Of a DNA stretch of 64,000 bases, positions 41,775 through 53,473 are shown in pieces. Under the pieces are notes generated by a model. The model made no database searches. It saw only the letters and a list, made by a program, of their open reading frames with translations, and was not told where the DNA came from. How positions within the stretch are numbered: the first letter of the stretch is position 1; each line of letters begins with the position of its first letter. A program made the translations under genes and the position numbers. Location of the stretch: NCBI GenBank assembly GCA_029866205.1, contig JARWZT010000017.1, positions 1-64,000 of the forward strand, in the 5' to 3' direction. This DNA comes from Rhodoferax sp. (GTDB lineage: Bacteria; Pseudomonadota; Gammaproteobacteria; Burkholderiales; Burkholderiaceae_C).

Positions 41775-43370
41775 CTAATTTTCCCCGGTTGGGCGTAGCG
41801 CAGCGGGGCGAATCGTGTAGTGGGGCAAGCGCCAGCTGACCAGTACGCTCAAGCCCGCAATCACCGCGCACAACAGAAAAGCCGCGTGCGTGCCGTTTAC
41901 GAGGCCCTGGCGTGCAGCCTCCAGCAAGGGCCCGGCGTCCGTGCCCAGGCCTTGGGCGAGCAACTGCAGGGCGTCCTGGTCTTGCTGGCGGATCAGTACT
42001 TGGGGCGACGACAATAGCTTCCCAAGCGCCGCGTCACTGATCTGGTACTGCAGCAGCGCCGCAGCCGTATGGCGCGCATACATAGCATTGACCAGCACGC
42101 TGGCAACACCCACGCCCACCATGCTGCCAATCATGCGGGTGGACTGCGCCAGTGCCGAAGCCACGCCCATGTGACGGCGCCCCGCCACCGCCATGATTTG
42201 CAAAGACAGATTGGGCAGCTGAAAGCCCAGGCTAAAGCCGCACAGGCCAAAAACCAGCATCAGCAAGCGGGTGGGCGTGTGCCCGTCCACCTGCGCCAGC
42301 AAGAGGCAGCTCAGCATGGTGCCCAACTGGCCCCAGGCAATCAGCCGCTCGGCACGCTCCAGTCGGGGCAAAAGCCTTGAATTGACGATGCTGCCAATGG
42401 TGATAAGCACCAGCAAGGGCGTCATCACCAAACCGGCCTCGTGCGGCGACTGGCCAAAGCTGCCTTGCAACAGCAGAGGCGTATAAAAAATCAGGGTAAA
42501 CATGGTCATACCCGTCAATACGCCGAGCAGCATGAGCTTGCGTGCGCCCTGGTTGTCCAGCAGCGCAGGGGAAATGATCGGTGCACTGGTGTGGTACTGG
42601 TGGCGAAAAAAGCCATAGACCAGAGCGCCCGTGCCCGCCCACAGGCCCAGCACCTGCGCGTTGCCAAAGCCGTCCACCTGGCTGGTCTCGGCGGCGGCCA
42701 GCAGGCCGCAAATCGCCAGCAACAGCAGCAATGCGCCCAGCCAGTCAATACTGCGGTCGCCCTGCGCGTGGTGCACTATGTGCGGAAAGTAGCGCCACAC
42801 CATCACCAGCGCGGCCAGCGCGAGCGGCAGATTGACCAAAAACACAGAGCGCCAACCCACGTGCTCGGTCAACCAGCCACCCAGCCAAGGCCCGACCGCA
42901 AGCGCAATGCCGTAGCCTGCGGACAGCAGAACCTGCCAGCGCACGCGCTGCACCGCATCCGGAAACAGGTCGGGTACGCAGGCCGAGGCAACGCCCAGCA
43001 GCATGCCCCCGGCCAGCCCCTGCAAGGCGCGCGCGCCGACGAGCTGCAACATGGTTTGCGAGGCTGCGCAGGCGATCGATGCCAGGGCAAACAAAACCAC
43101 CGCCGCCAGCACAAAGGGCTTTCGCCCGTGCAGGTCGCCAAGCCGACCGGTAATGGGAATCATCACGGCGTTACCGACCAAGAAGGCCGACGCCGCCCAT
43201 TGGTACAGGTCATAACCACTCAGGTCCGCCACGATGCGGGGCATGGCCGTACCGACCACCGAGGTGTTCAGGGCAATCAGCATGAAGGCCAGCGCGATAC
43301 CCACCATGGCGGCCAAAGAGGCGAAAAAACTGCGGTCGGATTGCAGCGAAACGGCGTTGGGTGGGATCAC
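41775..43370 (-). CDS. DHA2-family MFS drug transporter
   Basis: 14-TM hydrophobicity; NTSVVGTAMPRIVADL; VGWRSVFLVNLPLALAAL. Confidence 0.9.
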   Translation of the reverse strand: MIPPNAVSLQSDRSFFASLAAMVGIALAFMLIALNTSVVGTAMPRIVADLSGYDLYQWAASAFLVGNAVMIPITGRLGDLHGRKPFVLAAVVLFALASIACAASQTMLQLVGARALQGLAGGMLLGVASACVPDLFPDAVQRVRWQVLLSAGYGIALAVGPWLGGWLTEHVGWRSVFLVNLPLALAALVMVWRYFPHIVHHAQGDRSIDWLGALLLLLAICGLLAAAETSQVDGFGNAQVLGLWAGTGALVYGFFRHQYHTSAPIISPALLDNQGARKLMLLGVLTGMTMFTLIFYTPLLLQGSFGQSPHEAGLVMTPLLVLITIGSIVNSRLLPRLERAERLIAWGQLGTMLSCLLLAQVDGHTPTRLLMLVFGLCGFSLGFQLPNLSLQIMAVAGRRHMGVASALAQSTRMIGSMVGVGVASVLVNAMYARHTAAALLQYQISDAALGKLLSSPQVLIRQQDQDALQLLAQGLGTDAGPLLEAARQGLVNGTHAAFLLCAVIAGLSVLVSWRLPHYTIRPAALRPTGEN

Positions 43371-43660
43371 ATCAGGTCGGGAAAAAGAAAAAAATGGGCC
43401 ACTCTTGCAGCGCGCACTGTTTTAGCACGCCAAACGAGGGCACAAGCCACCAACGCCACAGGCGGGGCCTTGGGCGTGCAATTTCTGTCCTTTTAACCAA
43501 GCCGTGAGCGACATCACCAGGATGGAGAAAACTTGGGACACACTATTTGCTGCGGTTGTATCAGCAGGGGCTTGGCATTCGCCAACGTCCCGCGGTTGCC
43601 ACTGGCGCGTGCGGTTTCACACCGCCGGCCACTCCAAACACCACACCAGGAACTATCGCA

Positions 43661-44075
43661 ATGCCCTTGGGAAAACTTGTTCGCAACACCCTGTTTTGTT
43701 ACACCGTGTTCGCATGCGCCAGTGGGAGCCAGGCGGCCAGCGTCACCACCACTTTTGGAGTGAGCACCACGATTTCGGGCGTTTGCGTGGCGTCCACCGC
43801 GTCTACGGGCCTGAGCTTTGACGCCTACGATCCGACCTCAAGCAGCGACACCTTGGGCGCCACCACCTTCAAGGTGCAATGCAGCTCGGGACTGGCCTAC
43901 ACCATCGGCCTGAGTGCGGGGGGCAGCGGTTCAGACACCGCCCGCACCATGGGCAATGGTGGCGCGACCGCGCTGAACTACCACCTGTACTCCAATAGCG
44001 AACGCACCACCAACTGGGGGGCGAGTGCCGGTGCGTTGACCGGCACCGGCTCAGGCGTCGGTGGTTTGGCTACCG
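43661..44075 (+). pseudogene. Spore coat U (SCPU) domain secreted protein, 3'-truncated
   Basis: Signal peptide, then TTTFGVSTTISGVCVASTASTGLSFDAYDPTSSSDTLGATTFKVQCSSGLAYTIGLSAG...; expected C-terminal strands absent; ORF continues to 44305 in unrelated sequence. Confidence 0.65.
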
Positions 44076-44152
44076 GCCGAAAACGCCAATCCGGCCGAAG
44101 TACCCAGTGCTGCCAACAGCACGGTATTGCGAAACAAAGCGATAGATTTCAT
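44052..44152 (-). pseudogene. 5' fragment of a second secreted-protein gene (signal peptide only)
   Basis: Reverse strand: AGGAAAA RBS-like sequence, then ATG encoding MKSIALFRNTVLLAALGTSAGLAFSAGSQTTDA-stop. Confidence 0.5.
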
Positions 44153-44410
44153 AGCATTTTTCCTTTTGAATTACCGATGGGATGGAAGGCCCGGACCACG
44201 CCCTCAGGGTGGCCCACGCCAATGCGCCGATGCCCGCGAATGCTTTGCAGACCCGCTTCGACCAGCACCCCGTCAGTGTTTCCGGAATTGCGCCTGCGGA
44301 AATGACGCGCATCAGTTCTCGCGAGCGTCTTCGAACCAACGCGGCAAAAACTGATCTTCAGCAGAAGTTTGAGGGGACCGCCACACGCAGTGGCGCCGGT
44401 GGCTGGCGGC

Positions 44411-45805
44411 TTAAGGCTGCCACAGCGCAGCCATGGCCTGCGCAAAGGCACCACAGAGTGCCGAATCAACCCGATGTTCTACCGCTCTGCCGGCCACGAA
44501 CACGGCTTGGGGTGCCGCATCTGGGCTGGAGAACACCTGCGCATCCAGCACATGGTGTGCGGGTACGCCCAGCAACGCCGGGGCTTGGCTGTCCAGGACC
44601 AGAAAGTCCGCCCGGTGACCGATCTCAATACCACCCAGCGGCAAGGCTGTGGCGGCCTGCCCGCCAGCCACCGCCGCATTCAGCAGATTGGCCGCGCTGC
44701 TGGTGCTGGGGCCGCAATGGGCTGCGACATTGCGCTTTTTCTGTACCAGTCGCTGGCCGTACTCCAGCAATCGCAGCTCTTCGCTCCATCGGCGCGTGAC
44801 GTGGCTGTCCGAGCCCACCGACCATCGCCCCTGCAGCGCGCAATAGCCACCAAAATCAAACACGCCATCGCCCAAATTGGCCTCTGTGCTCGGACAGATG
44901 ACGACGCTGGCGCCACTCTGGGCGATACCTGCGAGCTCTTGTGGGTTGGTGTGGGTCGCGTGCACGAGGTTCCAAGCGGCATGAACCGGCAGGTTGTCCA
45001 GCAGCCACTGCACCGGGCGTTGGCCGGTGTGGGCGATGCAGTCGGCGATTTCCTGTTGCTGCTCGGCAATATGAATGTGCACCGGCAGGCTGCGCTGGTC
45101 GGCAAACTGCGCCAGCTCGGCCACCGAGGCACCGTCCGCCGCGCGCAAAGAATGCACCGCCACGCCCACATTGACATGCGCCATGCCCTGGGTCTGGGCC
45201 TGCACATCGTCCACCAGTCGGCACACCGATGCGGGGGTGGACGCAAAGCGTTGCTGGTCGGCACGCAAGCCGTGGGCGCCAAAGCCCGAGCGCAGGTACA
45301 GCGTAGGCAAGAGCGTGATCCCCATGCCCACCCGCTGGGCGGCGCGTACCAGCGCCATGGACATGTCCAAGGCCGGAGCCGCGGGCGCGCCCAGGGCGGC
45401 GTTGTGCAGGTAATGGAATTCGCAGACCTGGGTGTAGCCCCCCGCCAGCAATTCGGTGTAGAGCAAGGCGGCAATGTGTTCGAGCTGGTCAGGGGAAATC
45501 CGCAAGGCCACCGCGTACATGCGCTGGCGCCAGCTCCAGAAGTCATCTTGGCTTGCGGCGGTGGCCACACTGCGCTGCTCTGTGAGGCCCGCCATGGCGC
45601 GCTGAAAGGCGTGGCTGTGGGCATTCACCACGCCGGGCAATACCGGCCCGGTCAAGACCTGCGCCCGGGTGCGCTCGGACGGTGGGGCGCCGGGCGCAAT
45701 GCCGCACCAGTGGCCGGTAGCATCCACCGACAGCAGCACGTCATCGGCCCAAGCGCCGTTCACCCAGGCCTGGGGGGCAAAAAACCGGGTTTCAGCGGGA
45801 TGCAT
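44411..45805 (-). CDS. hutF: Formimidoylglutamate deiminase
   Basis: VNAHSHAFQRAMAGL; EFHYLHN; VHIHIAEQQQEI; VGSDSHVTRRWSEELRLLEYGQRL. Confidence 0.93.
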   Translation of the reverse strand: MHPAETRFFAPQAWVNGAWADDVLLSVDATGHWCGIAPGAPPSERTRAQVLTGPVLPGVVNAHSHAFQRAMAGLTEQRSVATAASQDDFWSWRQRMYAVALRISPDQLEHIAALLYTELLAGGYTQVCEFHYLHNAALGAPAAPALDMSMALVRAAQRVGMGITLLPTLYLRSGFGAHGLRADQQRFASTPASVCRLVDDVQAQTQGMAHVNVGVAVHSLRAADGASVAELAQFADQRSLPVHIHIAEQQQEIADCIAHTGQRPVQWLLDNLPVHAAWNLVHATHTNPQELAGIAQSGASVVICPSTEANLGDGVFDFGGYCALQGRWSVGSDSHVTRRWSEELRLLEYGQRLVQKKRNVAAHCGPSTSSAANLLNAAVAGGQAATALPLGGIEIGHRADFLVLDSQAPALLGVPAHHVLDAQVFSSPDAAPQAVFVAGRAVEHRVDSALCGAFAQAMAALWQP

Positions 45806-46616
45806 ACAAGTCCTTGCAGGCCTTCAAGGCAGCGACTAGCATGGCCTGCAGCAGTGGTTGAATCTGTTGCGCCAGCGCAGGCGCGTAGTCAAAAGGAACC
45901 GTCTCTTGCATGTAGAGGCTCTGGCACATTTCCAGCTGCACCGCATGCACGTGGCGCCCGGGCGCGCCGTAATGGCGGGTAATGAAGCCCCCCTTGAAAC
46001 GGCCGTTCAGCACATGGCTGGTTTGCGGTGCACTGGCGTACACCGCCAGCAGCGCCTGCGCAATCGACGGATCGGCACTTTGACCACCAGCCGTACCGAT
46101 ATTCAGGTCAGGCAATACGCCCTCAAACAACCAGGGAATCTGGGAGCGGATGCTGTGCGCGTCCCACAACAAGGCGTAGCCATGGATGGCGGTAATGCGG
46201 TCCAACTCGGCTTGCAGCGCCTGGTGATAGGGCTCCCAGTACCGACTGCGACGGCGCGCGCGCTCCGTCGCATCGGGGGTACAGCCCTCGCGGTACAGCG
46301 GCTCGCCGGTAAAAAAGCGGGTCGGGCAGAGCTCGGTATTGGAAGTGCCGGGGTACATGGGCGCGTCATCCGGCGGTCGGTTCTGGTCAATCACATAGCG
46401 GCTCATGCGCGCACTGAGCACGCTGGCGCCCAAGTGCGGCGCAAAGTCATACAGGCGCTCCAAGTGCCAGTCGGTGTCTTCAAGTGCCAAGGCGCGAGGC
46501 ACATAGTGCGCCTGCAACTCCGACGGAATCTCTAAGCCCACGTGCGGCATGCTCACCAAGAGCGGCGAGCTGCCTTGGCGCAAAAAATAAGTCGAAGGGT
46601 TTGCCGCATCGTTCAT
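45792..46616 (-). CDS. hutG: N-formylglutamate deformylase
   Basis: [50 protein letters not shown]. Confidence 0.93.
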   Translation of the reverse strand: MNDAANPSTYFLRQGSSPLLVSMPHVGLEIPSELQAHYVPRALALEDTDWHLERLYDFAPHLGASVLSARMSRYVIDQNRPPDDAPMYPGTSNTELCPTRFFTGEPLYREGCTPDATERARRRSRYWEPYHQALQAELDRITAIHGYALLWDAHSIRSQIPWLFEGVLPDLNIGTAGGQSADPSIAQALLAVYASAPQTSHVLNGRFKGGFITRHYGAPGRHVHAVQLEMCQSLYMQETVPFDYAPALAQQIQPLLQAMLVAALKACKDLYASR

Positions 46617-47827
46617 CGCACTTGGCCTTCAAAAATGGTCTGGATCAGAGGGTTGGCGCCGAGCGCATAGGCCAGTTGAGCCGGGTGCTGCACGTCCCAC
46701 AGCACAAAATCGGCGCGCAAGCCGGGGGCCAGCACACCCCGATCTTTCAGACCCAGGGCCTGCGCTGCGTGGCGGGTGACGCCCGCCAACGCCTCCTCGG
46801 GCGTCAGGCGAAACAGCGTGCACGCCATATTCAGCATCAGCAGGAGCGACGTGCACGGCGAGGTGCCGGGGTTGCTGTCGGTGGACACCGCCATGGGCAC
46901 GCCGTGGTGGCGCAACAAGTCCATGGGCGGCAGCTTGGTTTCGCGCAAAAAATAAAAGGCCCCGGGCAGCAGCACCGCCACGCTGCCCGCCTGCGCCATG
47001 GCGGACGCGCCTTCGTCGGACAACCACTCCAGATGGTCGCAGCTGAGCGCGCCATAACCGGCCGCCAGTTGCGCCCCACCGCTGTCGCTCAGCTGTTCGG
47101 CATGCAGCTTGACCGGCAGACCCAGGGCGCGTGCTGCCTCAAACAGGCGCGCGGTCTGCGCGGGGCTAAAAGCAATGCGCTCACAAAACGCATCCACCGC
47201 GTCCACCAGACCTTCGGCGTGCAATCGGGGCAGCATGCGCAACACCTCGTCTAGGTAGGCATCACTCTGGCCGGCAAATTCGGGGGGCAAGGCGTGGGCG
47301 CCCAAAAAGGTGGCGCGAACCGACACCGCATGGTCGGTCGCCAGGGACCGCGCCACTTGCAGGCATTTGCGCTCGTGCTCCAGCGCCAGCCCGTAGCCCG
47401 ATTTGATCTCGACGGTGGTCACGCCTTCAGATAACAGGTCGCGCAGACGCCGGGCCGCGCTGGACCGGAGTTCTTCCGCGCTGGCGGCGCGTGTCGCACG
47501 CACGGTGGACGCGATGCCACCGCCCTGGCGGGCAATTTCCTCGTAGCCCACACCCTGCAAGCGCTGCTCAAATTCAGCCGCGCGGTCACCGGCATAGACC
47601 AGATGGGTGTGGCAATCGATCAAGCCAGGGGTGATCAGCGCACCGCCAGCGTCGTGCTGCGCGCTGCATTCCGCACGCAGTGCAGCGGGCAACTCCGCCA
47701 ATGGACCGACCCATTTAAGCGTGCTGCCTTGCACCACCAGGGCGCCGTCGGGCACCAGCCCGTAGGGCTGCGCCGCGTCCGCTTGCAGGGTGGCCAGCGT
47801 GCAGTGGTGCCAAAGTGTCAAGGACAT
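46613..47827 (-). CDS. hutI: Imidazolonepropionase
   Basis: [57 protein letters not shown]. Confidence 0.95.
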   Translation of the reverse strand: MSLTLWHHCTLATLQADAAQPYGLVPDGALVVQGSTLKWVGPLAELPAALRAECSAQHDAGGALITPGLIDCHTHLVYAGDRAAEFEQRLQGVGYEEIARQGGGIASTVRATRAASAEELRSSAARRLRDLLSEGVTTVEIKSGYGLALEHERKCLQVARSLATDHAVSVRATFLGAHALPPEFAGQSDAYLDEVLRMLPRLHAEGLVDAVDAFCERIAFSPAQTARLFEAARALGLPVKLHAEQLSDSGGAQLAAGYGALSCDHLEWLSDEGASAMAQAGSVAVLLPGAFYFLRETKLPPMDLLRHHGVPMAVSTDSNPGTSPCTSLLLMLNMACTLFRLTPEEALAGVTRHAAQALGLKDRGVLAPGLRADFVLWDVQHPAQLAYALGANPLIQTIFEGQVR

Positions 47828-48396
47828 AGTTTGATCTCCATGAACAGAGCGTTGGTCGCCGCTATTTTCAAGGGTGAGGGGGAAGACAGTGCCTGCCAGG
47901 CCAGCGTGTGCGCGGACAAATGGAAGCATTCGTCCTCCAGCCAGAGCTCTGCACCTGCAGCACCCGCCCATACCGCCACGGTGCACGGCCCCGCGCCTGG
48001 CACGTGCAGGCTGCCGGTAACGCGCTGCAGCTGCGCGCGGGCCTGGTCGGCGCGCAGCATGAGATTGAAGTCTTGCGTTGCACCGTCGATCAGCGCGCAG
48101 TCCACCGGCAGCGCACCATCAAAACAAAACGGCGCGCTGGTGGGTGTGAGCGCATGGTCGTCGTAAGGCGCTGCTGCGCCCAAACGCAAGCGCACGCCAG
48201 CGCCCGAGAGCACCGCGAACCAGCGCTGCACCCCCTCGAACAATGAAAACGGACCATCGGCCTGCACCTCTGCCACCGACAGTCGAAACTGCCATGGCGC
48301 TGCGCTCGGCCAGGCCAGCAACTCGCGGGTGACACCCCCGCCATTTTTCCAGGGGCTGGGTGCCACATCGGCCAAGGCGATGGTCTGCCAACTCAT
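47818..48396 (-). CDS. hutD: HutD family protein
   Basis: [23 protein letters not shown]-type motif; [13 protein letters not shown]. Confidence 0.9.
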   Translation of the reverse strand: MSWQTIALADVAPSPWKNGGGVTRELLAWPSAAPWQFRLSVAEVQADGPFSLFEGVQRWFAVLSGAGVRLRLGAAAPYDDHALTPTSAPFCFDGALPVDCALIDGATQDFNLMLRADQARAQLQRVTGSLHVPGAGPCTVAVWAGAAGAELWLEDECFHLSAHTLAWQALSSPSPLKIAATNALFMEIKLCP

Positions 48397-49103
48397 AGCT
48401 GAAAGTTGCCGCGCAGGCTATAGCGCATGCCGGGATACACCAGACGGGCCTGGCTGGCCACGTGCGCACCGCTGACCGTGCAGCGGGTGATGACAAGGCA
48501 AGGTTCGGTGCGCCCGATGCCCAGGCTTTTGGCCTCGGCCGCACTGGGTTGCGCCGCTTCAATGGAGTAGCGCGCCTCGGTCAGCGGCGCGCTGGCAAAA
48601 AGGTATTGGGTCGGTGTGGTGGTCTGAAAATCAACGGTCAGATAGTCGGGCGCCACCGCAGGATTGACGTGGCGGTCTTCCAGCTGAATGGCCACGCCAT
48701 CCTCTAGGTGCACGATGCGCGAATGGAACACCGGTGCCCCCAGCGGCACGCCCAGCGCCTGCACCAAAGCGCTGTCGGCGACCACCACTTCAAGGCGCAG
48801 CACCCGGCAACTGTGGGTGTGGCCCCGCTCGATCACCTCTTCGTGAATGTCCCTGACCGCCAGCATGCTGGAAATACGGTGCCACTGCGCCACGACCGTA
48901 CCTGAGCCGCGCAGTCGGGTCACCAGACCCTCGGCGGCCAGCTCCTTGACCGCGCGGTTGACGGTCATGCGGCTCACCCCAAACTGCTGTTGCAAAGCCG
49001 ACTCACTGGGCACGGTGTCTCCCGCCTGCCAAACCCCGCTGGTGATTTGCGCCTTGACGAAGGTTTTGACCTGCTCATAGGCGGGTAAATGGCTGACGGA
49101 CAT
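48393..49103 (-). CDS. hutC: Histidine utilization repressor (GntR/HutC family)
   Basis: GDTVPSESALQQQFGVSRMTVNRAVKELAAEGLVTRLRGSGTVV wHTH; UTRA domain. Confidence 0.93.
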   Translation of the reverse strand: MSVSHLPAYEQVKTFVKAQITSGVWQAGDTVPSESALQQQFGVSRMTVNRAVKELAAEGLVTRLRGSGTVVAQWHRISSMLAVRDIHEEVIERGHTHSCRVLRLEVVVADSALVQALGVPLGAPVFHSRIVHLEDGVAIQLEDRHVNPAVAPDYLTVDFQTTTPTQYLFASAPLTEARYSIEAAQPSAAEAKSLGIGRTEPCLVITRCTVSGAHVASQARLVYPGMRYSLRGNFQL

Positions 49104-49140
49104 GGTTTATTTTTCGCTCAGGGTTTTCCCGCTATTGTAG

Positions 49141-49158
49141 AAGTTGTATAGACAACTA
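49141..49158. promoter_or_regulatory. Putative HutC operator in the hutC/hutU divergent intergenic region
   Basis: AAGTTGTATAGACAACTA (reverse complement of TAGTTGTCTATACAACTT); perfect 6-bp dyad AGTTGT-N4-ACAACT. Confidence 0.8.
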
Positions 49159-49207
49159 CACTATCCTGACAAACCCTTAACCCCTGACAGATTTGCGCCC
49201 TTCTACG

Positions 49208-50917
49208 ATGCCCTCCACCTCTGCCCCCTCCTCTTTTGCCAACGCCCAGGCCCGCCCGGTACGTGCCCCACGCGGCTCTGAATTGAGCTGCGCCAATTGG
49301 CAAATCGAAGCCGCCTACCGCATGTTGCAAAACAACCTGGACCCCGAGGTGGCAGAAAACCCGGACCAGCTGGTGGTCTACGGCGGCATTGGCAAAGCGG
49401 CACGCAACTGGGCCTGCTTTGACGGCATCATGGACAGCCTTCGCAAGCTCAAGCCCAATGAAACCCTGCTGGTGCAAAGCGGCAAACCGGTAGGCGTTTT
49501 TCGCACCCACACCGATGCGCCCCGGGTGCTGATCGCCAACTCCAACCTGGTGCCCAAATGGGCCACTTGGGAACACTTCAATGCGCTCGACCGTGCCGGG
49601 CTGATGATGTATGGGCAAATGACGGCAGGCAGCTGGATTTACATCGGCTCGCAAGGCATTGTGCAAGGCACGTACGAAACCTTTGTCGAGGCCGGACGCC
49701 AGCATTACAACGGCGACCTGAGCGGGCGCTGGGTGCTCACCGCCGGTCTGGGCGGCATGGGCGGCGCGCAACCCTTGGCGGCCACCTTTGCTGGGGCCTG
49801 CTCGCTGAACATCGAATGCCAGCAAAGCAGTATCGATTTTCGCCTGCGTACCCGCTACCTCGACAAGCAGGCCGCCACCATGGACGAAGCGCTGGAGCTT
49901 GTCGCCCACCACACCGCGCGCAAAGAGGCGGTGTCGATCGGCCTGTGCGGCAATGCCGCCGACCTGTTGCCTGAACTGGTGCGCCGCGCCAAAGCCGGCG
50001 GGCTGCGACCCGACATCGTGACCGACCAGACCTCGGCGCACGACATCATCAACGGCTACCTGCCCAGCGGCTGGAGCGTGGCGCGGTGGCGCGCCGCCCA
50101 GGCGGACCCAGCCCAGCATGCCGAACTCACTCAGGCCGCGGGCGAGTCCTGCGCGGTACACGTACAGGCACTGCTGGACTTTCATGCCATGGGCATTCCC
50201 ACGGTGGACTACGGCAACAACCTGCGCCAGGTGGCCAAGGATTACGGCGTAGCCAACGCGTTTGATTACCCGGGCTTTGTGCCGGCCTATGTGCGCCCCC
50301 TGTTTTGCAAGGGCATCGGGCCCTTCCGCTGGGTGGCCCTGAGCGGTGACCCCGAAGACATTCGCAAAACCGACGCCAAGATGAAACAACTGTTCCCCCA
50401 CAACGCCGGACTGCTGCGCTGGCTGGACATGGCGGGTGAACGCATCGCCTTCCAGGGACTCCCCGCGCGGATCTGCTGGATTGGCCTGGGCGAGCGGCAT
50501 GTGGCTGGGTTGGCATTCAACGAGATGGTGCGCACCGGTGAGCTCAAAGGCCCCATCGTGATTGGCCGCGACCACTTGGACAGCGGCTCCGTGGCCTCGC
50601 CCAACCGCGAGACCGAGGCCATGCAAGACGGATCGGATGCGGTGTCGGACTGGCCGCTGCTCAACGCCTTGCTCAACACCGCCAGTGGTGCCACCTGGGT
50701 CAGCCTGCACCACGGCGGCGGCGTGGGCATGGGCTACAGCCAGCATTCGGGCGTGGTGATCGTGGCCGACGGTACGCCCGAGGCCGCTGAGCGGCTGGAA
50801 CGGGTGCTTTGGAATGACCCGGGCACAGGCGTCATGCGCCACGCCGATGCGGGTTACGCCATTGCCGAGCAATGTGCCCGCGAGCAAGGGCTGAACCTGC
50901 CCATGAAAGCCGCTTGA
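49208..50917 (+). CDS. hutU: Urocanate hydratase
   Basis: [57 protein letters not shown]. Confidence 0.96.
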   Translation: MPSTSAPSSFANAQARPVRAPRGSELSCANWQIEAAYRMLQNNLDPEVAENPDQLVVYGGIGKAARNWACFDGIMDSLRKLKPNETLLVQSGKPVGVFRTHTDAPRVLIANSNLVPKWATWEHFNALDRAGLMMYGQMTAGSWIYIGSQGIVQGTYETFVEAGRQHYNGDLSGRWVLTAGLGGMGGAQPLAATFAGACSLNIECQQSSIDFRLRTRYLDKQAATMDEALELVAHHTARKEAVSIGLCGNAADLLPELVRRAKAGGLRPDIVTDQTSAHDIINGYLPSGWSVARWRAAQADPAQHAELTQAAGESCAVHVQALLDFHAMGIPTVDYGNNLRQVAKDYGVANAFDYPGFVPAYVRPLFCKGIGPFRWVALSGDPEDIRKTDAKMKQLFPHNAGLLRWLDMAGERIAFQGLPARICWIGLGERHVAGLAFNEMVRTGELKGPIVIGRDHLDSGSVASPNRETEAMQDGSDAVSDWPLLNALLNTASGATWVSLHHGGGVGMGYSQHSGVVIVADGTPEAAERLERVLWNDPGTGVMRHADAGYAIAEQCAREQGLNLPMKAA

Positions 50918-50918
50918 G

Positions 50919-52469
50919 ATGCGCGCGTCACTCACCATCACACCCGGGCAACTGACACTTGAACAGCTGATGGACATTCACGCCGGGTACGTGCAGCTGC
51001 AATTGCCCGATGCCAGCCGCGCGGCGATCCGCGCCAGCCAGCAAGTGGTGCAAGACGCGGCCGATGGCGATGCGCCGGTCTACGGCGTAAACACCGGCTT
51101 TGGCAAACTGGCCAACCAGCGCATCAGCAAGTCGCAGCTGGCAACGCTGCAGCTCAACCTGATCCGCTCGCACTGCGTAGGCGTAGGCGAGCCACTGCAA
51201 CCCGCCGTCATGCGCCTGATGCTGGCGCTCAAAGCAGCAAGTCTGGCGCGGGCCTATTCGGGTGTGCGCGAAGTGGTGATTGACACCCTGATCGCCGTTT
51301 ACAACGCCGGTCTGGTGCCCTGGGTGCCGTCCAAAGGGTCGGTGGGCGCCTCGGGCGACCTGGCACCGTTGGCGCACATGACCTTGGCGCTGATGGGCGA
51401 AGGCTTCATGCTGGTGGACGGTGCGCCGGTTCCCGCGCTGCCAGCCCTGCAGGCGGCTGGCATTGCGCCGCTGACCTTGGGGCCCAAAGAGGGCTTGGCG
51501 CTGATCAATGGCACGCAGACATCGACCGCGCTGGCACTGCACGCGCTGCTGGTGTTTGAGCCGGTGCTGGAAGCGGCGCTGGTGATCGGTGCGCTCACCA
51601 TCGACGCCGCCCGCGGCAGCGACGGCCCGTTTGACCCGCGCATTCACCAACTGCGCGGGCAGCCCGGTCAGATCGACGTCGCCCAGGTGTACCGTGCACT
51701 TCTTTTGGGCAGCGAAATCCGGAACTCGCACCTGCATGGGGACGACCGGGTGCAAGATCCGTATTGCTTGCGCTGCCAACCCCAAGTCGTGGGCGCCTGC
51801 CTGGACCAACTTCGCCACGCAGCGCGGGTGCTCCTGATCGAGGCCAACGCCGTCACCGACAACCCGCTGGTGTTTGCCGAAGACCAGGCCATGCTCTCGG
51901 GCGGCAACTTCCACGCCGAACCCGTGGCGCTGGCCGCCGATGGCATGGCGCTGGCGATTGCCGAAGTGGGCGCGATTGCCGAGCGGCGCATCGCCATGCT
52001 GATCGACAGCTCGGTCTCACGCCTGCCGCCGTTCCTGACCGACGACGCCGGACTCAACAGCGGCTTCATGATTGCGCATGTGACGGCGGCGGCGCTGGCC
52101 TCGGAGAACAAGTCGCTGGCCCACCCCGCCAGCGTGGACAGCCTACCCACCAGCGCCAACCAGGAAGACCATGTTTCCATGGCGACGTTTGCGGCGCGCC
52201 GCCTGCAGACCATGGTCAGCAATACCGCCCACATCCTTGGCATCGAACTGCTGGCGGCCGCCCAGGGCATTGATTTTTTGCGGCCCCTGCAGAGCTCACA
52301 TGCACTCGAGGCGGTGCACGGACTGCTGCGCACGCACGTCCCCAAAATGGAACAAGACCGGTATCTGGCGCCCGATATTGCACACGCCACGACGCTGGTG
52401 GCAAGCGGCGCGTTGGCCCGGATATTGCGAACACTGCCCGCAGTGCCTGCGCTGTGGGTTGCCGCCTGA
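50919..52469 (+). CDS. hutH: Histidine ammonia-lyase
   Basis: [41 protein letters not shown] motif. Confidence 0.96.
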   Translation: MRASLTITPGQLTLEQLMDIHAGYVQLQLPDASRAAIRASQQVVQDAADGDAPVYGVNTGFGKLANQRISKSQLATLQLNLIRSHCVGVGEPLQPAVMRLMLALKAASLARAYSGVREVVIDTLIAVYNAGLVPWVPSKGSVGASGDLAPLAHMTLALMGEGFMLVDGAPVPALPALQAAGIAPLTLGPKEGLALINGTQTSTALALHALLVFEPVLEAALVIGALTIDAARGSDGPFDPRIHQLRGQPGQIDVAQVYRALLLGSEIRNSHLHGDDRVQDPYCLRCQPQVVGACLDQLRHAARVLLIEANAVTDNPLVFAEDQAMLSGGNFHAEPVALAADGMALAIAEVGAIAERRIAMLIDSSVSRLPPFLTDDAGLNSGFMIAHVTAAALASENKSLAHPASVDSLPTSANQEDHVSMATFAARRLQTMVSNTAHILGIELLAAAQGIDFLRPLQSSHALEAVHGLLRTHVPKMEQDRYLAPDIAHATTLVASGALARILRTLPAVPALWVAA

Positions 52470-52634
52470 AACCCGTACAAACCCGCATACCCCGAACCGT
52501 ATACTTTGAAAGGATGCCGCATCGACACCCCATCAAAGACTACGCCTCCAAGCCCCCACAAGGTGGTGGCTGCGCCAACGCAGCTCTGCCCTCGCCTTGA
52601 TCCTTTGTAAATCATTTTTTGACCGGAGACCACC

Positions 52635-53459
52635 ATGAGCAAACGACTTGTACTCAAAACCCTTCTTGGCGCCACACTGGTGCTCGGCGTCACCTTCAGT
52701 GCCCAGGCGCAAGACGCGCTGGCCCGCACCAAAGCGGCGGGTGTTTTAAAGATAGGCACCGAAACAGCGTTCGCCCCCTTTGACTTTATCGACGCTGGCA
52801 AGCACGTGGGCCTGAACTCGGATCTGATGGGCGAGGTTGCCAAGGAAATGGGCGTCAAAATCGAGTGGACCACCTTGCCTTGGGAAGGCGTATTGCCAGG
52901 CCTGGAAGCCAAGAAATTCGACATGGTGACCGGCCCGGTGACCATCACGAAAGCCCGCATGGAGCGCTACCGCTTTACGCCCCCGATTGCCGAGGCCACC
53001 GTGGCCCTGCTCAAGCGCAAGGGCGACAAAACGGTGATGAAGCCTGAAGACATCGCCGGCAAGCCGGTGGGTGGCGGCAAGGCTTCGGCCCAGCTCGCAC
53101 AGCTCAAAACCTTTGCAGAGAGTCTGGGCAAAGCCGATGTGCGCGAGTACCCTGGCAACAACGAAGCCTATGCCGACTTGGCTGCCGGACGCATTGTGGC
53201 GGTGGGCAATTCGTTGCCCAATATTTCCTACGTAGCGTCACAGCGTTCGGACACCTTTGAAGTGGTCAAGCCTGCGTTTGGCCTGAAAACCTACTTTGGC
53301 TACGTGACGCGCAAGGACGACGACTCTGCATCGCTCATGGCCGCTATCACGGCAGCCATGCTCAAGGTCAAAGCCGACGGACGTCTGACCAGTATCCAGA
53401 AGAAATGGTTTGGCGATTCGTTTGACACGCCCGATTCCGTGCCCAACCCCGCCCTGTAA
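52635..53459 (+). CDS. Amino-acid ABC transporter substrate-binding protein (family 3)
   Basis: Signal peptide; LKIGTETAFAPFDFID; MVTGPVTITKARMERYRFTPPIAEA. Confidence 0.9.
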   Translation: MSKRLVLKTLLGATLVLGVTFSAQAQDALARTKAAGVLKIGTETAFAPFDFIDAGKHVGLNSDLMGEVAKEMGVKIEWTTLPWEGVLPGLEAKKFDMVTGPVTITKARMERYRFTPPIAEATVALLKRKGDKTVMKPEDIAGKPVGGGKASAQLAQLKTFAESLGKADVREYPGNNEAYADLAAGRIVAVGNSLPNISYVASQRSDTFEVVKPAFGLKTYFGYVTRKDDDSASLMAAITAAMLKVKADGRLTSIQKKWFGDSFDTPDSVPNPAL

Positions 53460-53473
53460 TCTAGGCGCCTGAT

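Noticed and set aside
42441-43496. 351-aa plus-strand ORF opposite the DHA2 transporter
   Set aside because: Antisense artefact, Gln/Arg-rich, no homology features.
44160-44410. Possible short gene between the SCPU fragments and hutF
   Set aside because: A plausible reading frame end (…EDQFLPRWFEDAREN-stop on the minus strand) exists, but it is too short and lacks a start; not supportable as a CDS.
44369-45982. 537-aa plus-strand ORF opposite hutF
   Set aside because: Antisense to hutF, no motifs, crosses the hutF/hutG boundary.
49118-50977. 619-aa minus-strand ORF opposite hutU
   Set aside because: Antisense frame of a confidently identified hutU in GC-rich DNA; its composition is Arg/Gly/His/Ala-rich with no recognisable motifs.
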